Source: Azotimanducus chitobiosivorans
GTDB lineage: Bacteria > Pseudomonadota > Gammaproteobacteria > Pseudomonadales > Azotimanducaceae
DNA length: 64,000 nucleotides
Assembly: GCA_965200235.1 (NCBI GenBank)
Contig: OZ241339.1
Coordinates: 558,001-622,000, forward strand
Direction of reading: 5' to 3'
Part shown: piece by piece, positions 24,591-33,006 of the stretch
Layout of the letters: every line of letters starts with the position of its first letter
Position numbering within the stretch: position 1 is the stretch's first letter
Notes under the pieces: model-generated
The model's database searches: none
What the model was told of the DNA's origin: nothing
The model's input: only the letters and a program-made list of their open reading frames with translations
Translations under genes and position numbers: made by a program

Positions 24591-25454
24591 ATGGATGAAT
24601 TTCGAGTCAGACGCATCCCGCTCTTTTTGCTGCTTGCGTGGGTCTGCGCCAGCTGCTCATCCCCCGATGACATCGGCCAAGCGATCGCAGTCATGCCGGA
24701 GGACTGGAAGATCGTCGAAGCCTATTTGCAGCTCGACCAGGCGTGGGACGCACGCGAGCGCCAGATTCGAGCGATGGACGTGGCGGATGAAGAGAAAGAT
24801 GTGCTGAGGCGGCAAACGAGAGGCGGGCGACCGGATGTCGCGCTCGCCGCGCTCGCCGCCATGCGCATCATCGAGGACGATGCCGGAGGTGTGATGCAAG
24901 CGGCGGAGTTTCTGGTCGGACACACCAGCGCCTCACCGACGCAACAGGCGAATATCCGACTCGGCTACGAAACCTTGGCGAGATTGATTGGCCCTGACTG
25001 GTCGCGCATCGCGCTGTTTCGGCAAGCAACTGGCGAATGGAGCGAAGCCGTGGACGCGATTGCCCAATCCGAATCGAGCGAGCGCGAAAAGCGCCTCTTG
25101 ATGCTCTCAATTGGCGAGCGGCCAAAGATGTTCGATGCGTGCGCGGCTGCGCTCGCGATTCTTGACCAAGGTGATCAACATCCGCAACTGCTCGATGCGG
25201 CCGAGTTTCTATTGACAGAAGCGACCGAGGAGGTCGGTGCTGACCTATTGCTCTCAAAGGCAGCGCAAGCAATCACCGTTCACTTTTCGCACTATGATGA
25301 GTGGCCGCGAATGCTCGAGCATCTGGCGTGCGTCGAACCGCCGCGGGACGCCGTTGACGAATTCATGCGCAGCATGGCGATGCGTGCGCCCGACAGGGAA
25401 GTGAGAGAGAAGGCGGAGCAGCTGCTGTCAACGATTATCAATGAGCGACAGTGA
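24591..25454 (+). CDS. Predicted lipoprotein of unknown function
   Basis: A 287-residue protein beginning MDEFRVRRIPLFLLLAWVCASC. It has a positively charged start, a hydrophobic core and a Cys at the end of a lipobox-like CASC, so it is probably membrane-anchored. The ATG at 24591 is preferred to the upstream in-frame start at 24555. The mature part is alpha-helical with repeated short acidic helices and no recognised domain; the helical hairpin pattern suggests TPR-like or HEAT-like repeats. It is divergent from the CinA-like gene, and its end overlaps the sulfotransferase gene tail-to-tail by 17 bases. Function unknown. Confidence 0.6.
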   Translation: MDEFRVRRIPLFLLLAWVCASCSSPDDIGQAIAVMPEDWKIVEAYLQLDQAWDARERQIRAMDVADEEKDVLRRQTRGGRPDVALAALAAMRIIEDDAGGVMQAAEFLVGHTSASPTQQANIRLGYETLARLIGPDWSRIALFRQATGEWSEAVDAIAQSESSEREKRLLMLSIGERPKMFDACAAALAILDQGDQHPQLLDAAEFLLTEATEEVGADLLLSKAAQAITVHFSHYDEWPRMLEHLACVEPPRDAVDEFMRSMAMRAPDREVREKAEQLLSTIINERQ

Positions 25455-27000
25455 CACCTGCGTCAGCCAAGATCTTGACCATGGGCGCAAGCTCGTTCTC
25501 GTAGCGCCGCCAACGGCCGACTGAGCGCGTGTGCGCGGGTTCGCGAACCTGGGCAGCACTTGCGGTTGCGACCGCGCCCGAAGCCTCGTGAAACGCAAGG
25601 CAGGCATCCTCCCAAGGCAGTTCAAGAAAATCGATGAGGCGTCTCGCGTTGGGTTCAAGATCAGCCACAAGCTGCTCGTAGCTGACGTCAAGAAAACGCC
25701 CTCCGAAGCGTTGCCGCCACACGTCCATGAGCCGGTGGTAGCGAACGAAGTGGCGCGCCATTTCTTCGAGCGTGTAGGAGTGCGGGTAGGCTTCGGCGAA
25801 CAGCTGCTTGAAACTCGCGAAGCAGGCGTCTTCCGGCGCGCGCACCAAATGCACGATTTTTGCGTTCGGCAGCGCCTTCAAGATCAGCGGCAGGTAGAAA
25901 AAATTGCCCGGCAGCTTGTCAACAAATCGTGGCAGGTCGCCGCGCACGGGTTCGGTCGCCTTGAGATAGGCTTCGCCGAGCGATTTGGCATTGAGATCAA
26001 CTGACGCCTTGACGAGGTCGGCATTGAATCGACCTGGAAACTCGCCGCTCGCGAGCCGGCGGATGGAGAGGCCGAACTGCTGCAGCTCGCCTGCGGAATG
26101 CACCATGGAATGGCTTGTGACGATGCGTTCGACGAGCGTGGTGCCGGTTCTCGGCTGGCCGACGATGAAGATAGGCGATTGGTCCGGATCGCCGGTGTCG
26201 TCCTGATCGAACCAATCCTCGGTGAACGTTTCGATTGCGGCGTCAAATGCGGCGATTTCGGCATCTTCGTCGTAGGAGACGATCTGCCTTCGCGCCGCTG
26301 CGCCGCGTTTGAATGCCTCGAACGCGCGCGGCCATTCTTCCAAGTCTTCGAGTTCCTTGCCGAGGCCGTAGAACAAGAAGGCGAGTGCTTGCGGCGGCGG
26401 ACGCTGCTCAGCAATCAGGTTGACCATCTGTTCGATATGGCTGCGGTCCGTGGCGCGCCGAGCGCTCGCGAGCAGCCAGTGCGCTTGCGCGTTCGACGGA
26501 TCTACTGCAAGAACGTGCGTCAGTTCCTGCGCTGCTTGCGAAGTCTCGCCAAGAAAGACGAGGCTGTTGGCATAATTGACTCGAAACTTGGGCGAGGTTG
26601 GCTGCGCAGTGACCGCTTTTGAGTACCAGTTCCGCGCGGCCGCCTGGTCTCCGAGCAATGAGCATACGACACCGATCAAATCCTGCACCATCGGGTCGCC
26701 GCGCTCGTGCTGCTTGGCATTGTCGAGGGCCTGGTCGGCGCGGCGGGCTTGCCCAGAGAGCATGAACAGGCGGCTTAAGTGTGCCCACGCTGCTGCGTGC
26801 GAAGGTTCAAGCCGAGTCACTGAGCCAAAGGCGCTCGCCGCCGTGCGTCGATCATTCTTTTCTAGCGCGACGAGTCCGACGAGGAAATGCGCTTGATGCG
26901 TCTTCGGAAACGCGTGTAAGACCTGTCGGCACTGCGCCGCAGCTTCATCCGGACGGCCTTTGGAGAGCGCATCAAGGCCGCGCGCGAGGGCACTTCGCAC
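25438..27000 (-). CDS. TPR-repeat sulfotransferase
   Basis: Protein of 520 residues read from a GTG. Residues about 1-230 are TPR-type repeats (for example AHFLVGLVALEKNDRRTAAS and AWAHLSRLFMLSGQARRADQ). From about 275 comes a sulfotransferase domain with the 5'-phosphosulfate-binding loop IVGQPRTGTTLVERIV. It continues with the 3'-phosphate-binding segment IVHLVRAPEDACFASFKQLF and FVDKLPGNFFYLPLI. It would move sulfate from PAPS to an unknown acceptor, with the TPR part presumably binding the partner. TPR plus sulfotransferase fusions are frequent in marine proteobacteria. It is the gene before the aminotransferase in chromosomal order, 69 bases away. Confidence 0.88.
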   Translation of the reverse strand: MRSALARGLDALSKGRPDEAAAQCRQVLHAFPKTHQAHFLVGLVALEKNDRRTAASAFGSVTRLEPSHAAAWAHLSRLFMLSGQARRADQALDNAKQHERGDPMVQDLIGVVCSLLGDQAAARNWYSKAVTAQPTSPKFRVNYANSLVFLGETSQAAQELTHVLAVDPSNAQAHWLLASARRATDRSHIEQMVNLIAEQRPPPQALAFLFYGLGKELEDLEEWPRAFEAFKRGAAARRQIVSYDEDAEIAAFDAAIETFTEDWFDQDDTGDPDQSPIFIVGQPRTGTTLVERIVTSHSMVHSAGELQQFGLSIRRLASGEFPGRFNADLVKASVDLNAKSLGEAYLKATEPVRGDLPRFVDKLPGNFFYLPLILKALPNAKIVHLVRAPEDACFASFKQLFAEAYPHSYTLEEMARHFVRYHRLMDVWRQRFGGRFLDVSYEQLVADLEPNARRLIDFLELPWEDACLAFHEASGAVATASAAQVREPAHTRSVGRWRRYENELAPMVKILADAGVTVAH

Positions 27001-27069
27001 CCACGCCGGTGTTGAGGCTGTCTCAGTCAGTTGCTGGCTCTCTGGCGGCGGGGCCGGCGACCTTGCGTC

Positions 27070-28392
27070 TCATGCGAGCCCTCTGAACGCATGGTCGGCC
27101 TTTTCAATCAGTTCGTCGATTTCCGATTTGGAGATCACGAGCGGTGGCGCAATAATCATAGTATTGCCTGTTGCGCGCATGACAAGACCCGCCTTAGTCG
27201 CTAGGTCCCGGCAAGTTTCGCCAAGCGTTTTCGGAGAGTCCGGCGTGCCGAGTTCAAACGCGCCCATGAGTCCTAAGAGGCGCGCTTCGGCAATGATCTC
27301 GTGCTTCGAGGCAAGTTCGGCCATCAGCGCTCGCAAATACGGCTCAGCTTCTTCGCGGACATGCGCGAGCACATCGGTGTCATGCATGAGCTTGAGATTC
27401 GCGAGGCCGACGGCGCAGGCGACGGGATGCCCAGAATTCGTGAATCCGTGCGCGAACTCGCCGCCGTCTGAGGTCAGGGTTTTCGCGACTCGATCACCGA
27501 CGAGCACACCGCCCAAGGGGATGTAGCCTGATGTCACGCCCTTGGCGAAAGTTACAAGGTCCGGCTTGAAGCCCATGCGTTGAAAGGCGAACCATTCGCC
27601 GAGGCGCCCGAATCCGGTGATGACTTCATCGGCGATCAAGAGCACGTCGTGGCGGCGGCACACGGCTTCGATGGCGGGCCAGTAGTTTTCAGGAGGAATG
27701 ATCACGCCGCCTGCACCCTGCACCGGCTCGCCGATAAACGCTGCGACGTTCGATGGTCCAAGCGCCTTGATGCGTTCGTCAAGCTGATTCGCGAGGCTCT
27801 GCGCAAATGCTTCCGGTGACTCGTTGGTCTGCGCGCCGAAGTAGTAGGGCTGATCGACATGCACGATATCTGGAATCGGCAGGTCGCCTTGCGTGTGCAT
27901 CGGCTTCATGCCGCCGAGGCTTGCGGATGCCAGCGTGCTGCCGTGATAGGCGTTCTCGCGACCAATGACGATGCGTTTTTCTGGCTTGCCTTGAAGCTGC
28001 CAGAAACGCTTGACGAGCCTCAATTGCGTGTCGTTGGCGTCCGATCCGCCGTTCGTGAAAAAGACGTGCGAAAGGCCGCTGATCTCGCTTAGGTGCTCTG
28101 CGAGCTGCACGCTTGGCGGCGTCGTGCACTGAAAGAAGCTGTTGTAGAAGGGCAGGGTTTCAAGCTGCTCTCGTGCCGCGTTGATGAGCGACGGCTGCCC
28201 GTAGCCCATGTTGACGTTCCACAGGCCGGACATGCCATCTAGAAGCTTGTGGCCTGAATGCTCGAAGATGTAGACACCTTGGCCTCGCACGACGAGGCGG
28301 GTGCCTTTCTTCGCGAGGTCTGCGAAATCCGTAAACGGATGCAGATGATGCGCAGCGTCGCGGCGCCGAAGCTGCTCGGCCTGTTGGGTCAC
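27070..28392 (-). CDS. Class III aminotransferase
   Basis: PLP-dependent aminotransferase of 440 residues. It contains GMSGLWNVNMGYG, FFTNGGSDANDTQLRL, the PLP-contact ADEVITGFGRLGEWFA and the Schiff-base lysine in TFAKGVTSGYIPLGG. The sequence most resembles omega-amino-acid or polyamine:pyruvate aminotransferases. The neighbouring TonB receptor ends 13 bases upstream in the direction of transcription, so the two may be cotranscribed, linking uptake with amine catabolism. Substrate is not readable from sequence. Confidence 0.92.
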   Translation of the reverse strand: MTQQAEQLRRRDAAHHLHPFTDFADLAKKGTRLVVRGQGVYIFEHSGHKLLDGMSGLWNVNMGYGQPSLINAAREQLETLPFYNSFFQCTTPPSVQLAEHLSEISGLSHVFFTNGGSDANDTQLRLVKRFWQLQGKPEKRIVIGRENAYHGSTLASASLGGMKPMHTQGDLPIPDIVHVDQPYYFGAQTNESPEAFAQSLANQLDERIKALGPSNVAAFIGEPVQGAGGVIIPPENYWPAIEAVCRRHDVLLIADEVITGFGRLGEWFAFQRMGFKPDLVTFAKGVTSGYIPLGGVLVGDRVAKTLTSDGGEFAHGFTNSGHPVACAVGLANLKLMHDTDVLAHVREEAEPYLRALMAELASKHEIIAEARLLGLMGAFELGTPDSPKTLGETCRDLATKAGLVMRATGNTMIIAPPLVISKSEIDELIEKADHAFRGLA

Positions 28393-28405
28393 TGCCTGAG
28401 TGCTG

Positions 28406-30745
28406 TCAGTCGAACGACCATTGTGCGCGAACCCCGAAGGTTGTGGGGCGACTCATGCCGAACGCCGTAGAAGGCAAGATGTCTCCGCCCTCGGTGGTGA
28501 AGTCGTGATACTCGGCGTCGTTGAGGTTTTCGACGTAAGCCCAGAGCTCCCAGCCGGCGTTTGCCCGATAGCCGCCTCGCACGGCGACCTCCACCCAGCC
28601 ATCATTGACTGTGTCTGGGTCGAGTTCCTGTCCGCCGTAGGTCTTGGTTTGTCCGAAAGCTTCAATGCGGCCGACCCATTCGCCAGCGCCGGTCGGCAGT
28701 TTGCCTTGCAGGACGGCGCCATAGGAGTACTCGGGCAGTCGTCCGAGCGGATTGCCTTCGCAGGCATCGGTGTCGCCGCAAATTGCGGAGACATCGCGTG
28801 CTTCCGAATCGGCCCACGCGAAGGACAGGAACATATCCCAGTTCTCGCTCAAAATTGCTTGGAAAGTGCCCTCGAAACCCCATCCCTTGACCTCGCCGAC
28901 GTTTCTCACACGCGCCCCGCCGCCATCGTTGAAAATGACGACCTGCAGATCTTCGAAGGTGTAGTGGTAGAAGTTGCCATCGACTTGGGCGCGTCCATCA
29001 AGGAGGGTGCCCTTGGCGCCCACTTCAAAGGATATCGAGGTTTCTGGGTCGAAGGGGTCTGGTACGGCGTCCGCCTGAGTGATGCCTGTAGTGCCAGCTT
29101 CCTGGTCGGGCGAGAAGGCGAAACTTCCGAAGCCGCCCGACTTGTAGCCCGTGGTGGCGCTGCCGTAGAGCGTCCAGTCGTCTTTGGGACGGAAGCGCAG
29201 CACAGCGCGGGGCGTCCAGTCGCTCCATGTCTTTTCGTCCTGTAGAAAGCCGTCGGTGGAGAAGGTGATTGCCCAGAAGGGGCCGAGCTCGCTCTCAACC
29301 GGGAAGACGTTGTTGGCGAAATCCTTGGTGTCGCTGGTGTAGCGCAGGCCGATGCTCGCATCTAATGCTGGGGTGAATACATAGTTTAAGTCCACATAGG
29401 CCGCCCAGCCGGAGTAGTCGCCCTTGACGCGATTGTTCTCGACGAGTCCGCGTGGGTGCGGCGTGAAGCTATCGCCGATATAGTCGCTGCAGGTCATTCC
29501 TTCGTAGTAGTACAAGCACATCTCGTCCTCGCCTGCCACCTGCGTGAACAGCGTATCGATGTTCTCTTGGTAGTAGGAGACGCCGGCGTACCAGGAGAGG
29601 TCGTTTGAGGTTTCGGACACGAGTCGAAACTCCTGCTCGAAGTAATCGCCTTCCTGATCTTGCGCGTAGTTGTTGATCTCGAGTGGTGATCCGTCAAAGT
29701 CTTCGGAGTAGTAGTACTCGTGATCCTTGAAGCCCGTGAGTGATGTGATCGTTGCCCAGCCCATGTCGTGTTCGACGTTGAGGCCAATACTCAGAATCTT
29801 CGCGTCATCGGCTTCGCCCTCTGAGAGGTCGCTGTCCGTGTCTTGGCTGTCACCACGCATCGTCACGCCGAATATCTCTGCTAGGTTCTCCCAAACTTCT
29901 CCACGATCAATCGCCCGGTAGACGGTGCCGGACTGTTCGCGGTCTTCAAACTCGAAGAAAGCGTTGATATCGGTGTTGCCTTCGGTGTGGCGCAGCGACA
30001 GGCGGGCGGCCTGTTTGTTGTGCGCGATCAGGTCTTCGTCCTGCGGGCGAAAATGGTTTTTGACGTAGCCGTCTTCCTGCGAGCTATAGAGGGCAATGCG
30101 CGCAGCGGCGTTCTCGCTCAAATCAACGCTCACCGCGCCTTCGATGACCGCGTGGTTGCGCTCGCCGATGTCAACTTCCACATAGGCTTCGCGCTGGCCG
30201 AGTTCGGGCCTTCGCGTGTGCGTGCTGATGGCGCCAGCAATCGAGTTGCGCCCAAAGAGGAAGCCTTGCGAGCCGCGCGCGACTTCCACGCGGTCAATGT
30301 CATAGAGGCTCGTAACCACCGAACCATTGCGGCCTTGATAGAGGCCGTTCTTGAAAAAGCTAATCGACGGGTCGCCGCCGACGCCGAAGTCGAGCGTATA
30401 GATGCCGCGGATTTGCAGCACGTCGATAAAGCTGTCCTTAGAGTTGCCCGTGAGTCCGGGGGTGTAGGCGACGAGGTCTTTCACATCGTCCAAGTTAACA
30501 TCGCGCATGAACTCGCCGGTGAAGGCCGACACTGCCAGGGGCACTTCCTGCAAGGTTTCGGCGCGCCTGCTGACGGTGACGATGACTTCCTCGATCATGC
30601 TGCTTTGAGCAACCGCCGGCATCGGCGCACCAAGGCTGGCCGCGACCGCAACTCCCGCGGCGACTGTTGCGCTGGTCTTGGTCTTGGTGGCAGCGTGAGC
30701 GGCCGGATTCCACGGCAGCGTGCTGCCTCTTACTCGCATTGCCAT
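28406..30745 (-). CDS. TonB-dependent outer-membrane receptor
   Basis: Outer-membrane beta barrel of 779 residues. A signal peptide with AVAQ near residue 45 is followed by the TonB box region EEVIVTVSRRAETLQEVPLAV, then the plug domain (DVKDLVAYTPGLTGNSKD, IRGIYTLDFGVGGDPSISFF). The barrel runs to the aromatic C terminus GVRAQWSFD. It belongs to the large group of TonB-dependent receptors common in marine gammaproteobacteria and sphingomonads that import siderophores, glycans or other large substrates. No siderophore or sugar genes are nearby, so the ligand is open. An inverted repeat lies upstream of its start. Confidence 0.93.
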   Translation of the reverse strand: MAMRVRGSTLPWNPAAHAATKTKTSATVAAGVAVAASLGAPMPAVAQSSMIEEVIVTVSRRAETLQEVPLAVSAFTGEFMRDVNLDDVKDLVAYTPGLTGNSKDSFIDVLQIRGIYTLDFGVGGDPSISFFKNGLYQGRNGSVVTSLYDIDRVEVARGSQGFLFGRNSIAGAISTHTRRPELGQREAYVEVDIGERNHAVIEGAVSVDLSENAAARIALYSSQEDGYVKNHFRPQDEDLIAHNKQAARLSLRHTEGNTDINAFFEFEDREQSGTVYRAIDRGEVWENLAEIFGVTMRGDSQDTDSDLSEGEADDAKILSIGLNVEHDMGWATITSLTGFKDHEYYYSEDFDGSPLEINNYAQDQEGDYFEQEFRLVSETSNDLSWYAGVSYYQENIDTLFTQVAGEDEMCLYYYEGMTCSDYIGDSFTPHPRGLVENNRVKGDYSGWAAYVDLNYVFTPALDASIGLRYTSDTKDFANNVFPVESELGPFWAITFSTDGFLQDEKTWSDWTPRAVLRFRPKDDWTLYGSATTGYKSGGFGSFAFSPDQEAGTTGITQADAVPDPFDPETSISFEVGAKGTLLDGRAQVDGNFYHYTFEDLQVVIFNDGGGARVRNVGEVKGWGFEGTFQAILSENWDMFLSFAWADSEARDVSAICGDTDACEGNPLGRLPEYSYGAVLQGKLPTGAGEWVGRIEAFGQTKTYGGQELDPDTVNDGWVEVAVRGGYRANAGWELWAYVENLNDAEYHDFTTEGGDILPSTAFGMSRPTTFGVRAQWSFD

Positions 30746-30781
30746 AGTGAGCGTCCCCCTTTGTGAGCCTGTTTGGAAAGC

Positions 30782-30803
30782 GTGTAGAAAAGCAATACTA
30801 CAC
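30782..30803. promoter_or_regulatory. Inverted repeat upstream of the TonB receptor gene
   Basis: GTGTAG at 30782-30787 and its complement CTACAC at 30798-30803 are ten bases apart, 37 bases before the receptor start. This is in the region where a -10 box or operator would be. A purine-rich GGGGG ribosome site sits close to the ATG. Which regulator binds is unknown. Confidence 0.3.
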
Positions 30804-30973
30804 TACTTGTTCATGCCAGAAGAGTTAGCAGATGCCATGCCAACTTTATGAGCTAATCGTTGTGGAAGCGAAGGCTTGGGCGGCGGCTTGAGGGTGATGA
30901 TTCGCTTCATTACGTTGTCTTGAATGTGCTTCGCTGTAGAATCAAGCACTACCTCGTCAGCCGTTGGGTCGTT

Positions 30974-31552
30974 ATGAGCATTTCGGCATCAGGTGCTGCG
31001 GCAGGGACTGTTCGTCGCGCAACCTGTCAAGACGTTCTTGATGCGCCGCAGCACAAGGTGGTCGAGATATTAGATGGCGAGTTGCATTTGCATCCGCGAC
31101 CCGCGTCGAGGCAGGCGTTGGCGAAGTCGGCAATCGGCGCGACCCTGTTGCCGCCGTTTCGTCGAGGTCGAGGCGGTCCGGGCGGCTGGTGGATTGTCTG
31201 CGAGCCAGAGTTGCACTTTGGCGAAGATGTCGTCATTCCTGACCTCGCGAGCTGGCGGAAGAGCCGATTGCCAGAGTATCCAGACGCGGCCTACTTCACG
31301 CTGGCGCCCGATCGGGTGTGCGAAGTGCTTTCGCCTTCAACGCGCAGAACTGATACGGGCATCAAGCGAACCATCTAAGCGCGCGAGGGCGTTGGCTTTC
31401 TGTGGTTCATCGACCCGATCGCGAGGACACTGGAAGCATTCGAATTGCGCGACGGCTTCTGGGTGCTGCTCGATATGCTCACTGGCGATGCGAGCGTTTC
31501 TGTGCCGCCCTTCGACGCCATCAGCTTCGATCTTTCTGACCTCTGGGCCTGA
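30974..31552 (+). pseudogene. Uma2-family (DUF820) endonuclease-like gene with one in-frame stop
   Basis: From ATG 30974 the frame encodes a Uma2-like protein (VVEILDGELHLHPRPA, PGGWWIVCEPELHFG, VVIPDLASWRKSRLP, DRVCEVLSPSTRR). It reaches a TAA at 31376-31378. The same frame continues without indel through AREGVGFLWFIDPIARTLE and ends SVPPFDAISFDLSDLW at 31552, which is the normal Uma2 C terminus. Relatives have Tyr at the stop position, so TAC or TAT to TAA is the single lesion. Uma2 proteins have a PD-(D/E)XK fold and unknown function; they are expanded in cyanobacteria and scattered elsewhere. The truncated product keeps the putative catalytic part, so residual function cannot be excluded. 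Confidence 0.88.
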
Positions 31553-31580
31553 AGCCCTACTCCCTGCCAACAAATCTCCG

Positions 31581-32057
31581 CTAAAACAGCATCCGGAGCA
31601 CACTCTGCGCAACGCACGCAGGCTTCTCGGAGCCCTGAACCTCGACTGTCAACTCGTTGACCGCTTCGATCATGTTCTCGCCCTTGACCGTGACCTCGAC
31701 AAGCTTCGGTACTGTACGGATGCGCGCGCCGACGGGCACAGGGCTTGGGAAGCGCACCTTGTTCCAGCCCATGTTGATGCCCATCTTGACGCCGTCGAGC
31801 TTCGGGATGCCAGCGCCGTCGCCGCCCGGCAGAAAGCTCATCACCGACATGGTGAGCTGACCGTGCGCGATGGTGGTGCCGAATGGACCGGACTTCGCCC
31901 GTTCTTCGTCGACATGAATCCACTGGTGATCCATGGTGGCGTCAGCGAACGCGTTGATGCGCTCTTGCGTGACTTCAAACCATTCGGTGGGTGTGCCTGC
32001 CTGGCCGATGCGTGATTCGAGCACGGCCTTGGCGTTCGCGAGTGCTTCTTGCGACAT
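31581..32057 (-). CDS. MaoC-type (R)-specific enoyl-CoA hydratase
   Basis: Hot-dog fold hydratase of 158 residues. The start is the ATG at 32057, with a GAGG site upstream; a longer frame to 32174 adds an unlikely extension. The catalytic Asp-His motif appears in FADATMDHQWIHVDEERA, followed by GPFGTTIAHGQLTMSV. It resembles the MaoC dehydratases close to NodN. It hydrates enoyl-CoA esters in (R) configuration. It is divergent from the DUF1295 gene, with 76 bases between starts. Exact substrate unknown. Confidence 0.88.
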   Translation of the reverse strand: MSQEALANAKAVLESRIGQAGTPTEWFEVTQERINAFADATMDHQWIHVDEERAKSGPFGTTIAHGQLTMSVMSFLPGGDGAGIPKLDGVKMGINMGWNKVRFPSPVPVGARIRTVPKLVEVTVKGENMIEAVNELTVEVQGSEKPACVAQSVLRMLF

Positions 32058-32133
32058 GTGAATTACCTCTTGGGCTTTGCGGTTGTGATGCGTTAGCATA
32101 GCCCATACGCCAGACAGTTCATGGGCCGCAGTC

Positions 32134-33006
32134 ATGTTTGACATCAATTTCATCCCCCATCCACTCGTCGGCACACCCTACGGCGCGGCGCTCGACCTAT
32201 GCATCGTGTTCATCATCTGTTGTTATATATCGGCAGTCGTCACCCGCCGATACGAGTGGGTGGACCGATTGTGGAGCGTGTGCCCGCCAATCTATTGCTT
32301 GCTGGTCGCTGCGGAAACCGGCTTCGAATCGCCGAGAATCAACCTGATGACGGCGCTCGTTGTGCTCTGGGGCGTTCGCCTCACATACAACTTTGCGATC
32401 AAAGGCGGCTACGGGAAAGGGGGCGAAGATTACCGCTGGCCTGTCGTGCGAGAGCGCATGAAGCCGTGGCAGATTCAAGTGTTCAATGCGACCTTCCTCG
32501 CGCCTGGCCAGATGCTGCTCATTTGGTGGTTCACTGCGCCGGTACACGTTGCTTGGGAAAATGAAAATATGGCCGCGCCGCTCAATTGGCTGGACTACAC
32601 GGCGGCGATTGTGTTCGCGCTCGCGCTGATTGGCGAAACCGTGGCTGATCGGCAAATGAGCGTCTTCCAAGAAGACAAGAAGCGCCGAATCGCCGCCGGC
32701 GAGCCGGTGGAGCAGGGGTTTTTTACCGGCGGTCTCTATCAATATAGCCGCCACCCCAACTACTTCTGTGAGCTCGCCATGTGGTGGTGCTTCTATTGGT
32801 TCGCAATCGCGGCGTCGGGCGACATCTTCAGTTGGACTGCCGGTGGGTTTATCGTGCTGACGGCGTCGTTCCTTGGTTCGACCCCGCTCGGCGAGCAAAT
32901 CAGTTTGTCCAAGTATCCGGACTATGCGAAGTATCAAGCGGAGAAGCCGCGCATGATTCCGTTTACGGGGCTTGGGAAGATTCCGGGTGGGGCGGAGACA
33001 GGTTGA
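32134..33006 (+). CDS. DUF1295 membrane protein (steroid 5-alpha-reductase-like)
   Basis: Integral membrane protein of 290 residues with about seven hydrophobic segments (for example LDLCIVFIICCYISAVV and IVFALALIGETVAD). The family signature GLYQYSRHPNYFCELAMWW and the end LSKYPDYAKYQAEKPRMIP place it in DUF1295, related to steroid 5-alpha-reductases and isoprenylcysteine methyltransferases. It may reduce or modify a lipid-like substrate. The last 44 bases overlap the 3' end of the convergent helicase gene. Physiological role unknown. Confidence 0.88.
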   Translation: MFDINFIPHPLVGTPYGAALDLCIVFIICCYISAVVTRRYEWVDRLWSVCPPIYCLLVAAETGFESPRINLMTALVVLWGVRLTYNFAIKGGYGKGGEDYRWPVVRERMKPWQIQVFNATFLAPGQMLLIWWFTAPVHVAWENENMAAPLNWLDYTAAIVFALALIGETVADRQMSVFQEDKKRRIAAGEPVEQGFFTGGLYQYSRHPNYFCELAMWWCFYWFAIAASGDIFSWTAGGFIVLTASFLGSTPLGEQISLSKYPDYAKYQAEKPRMIPFTGLGKIPGGAETG

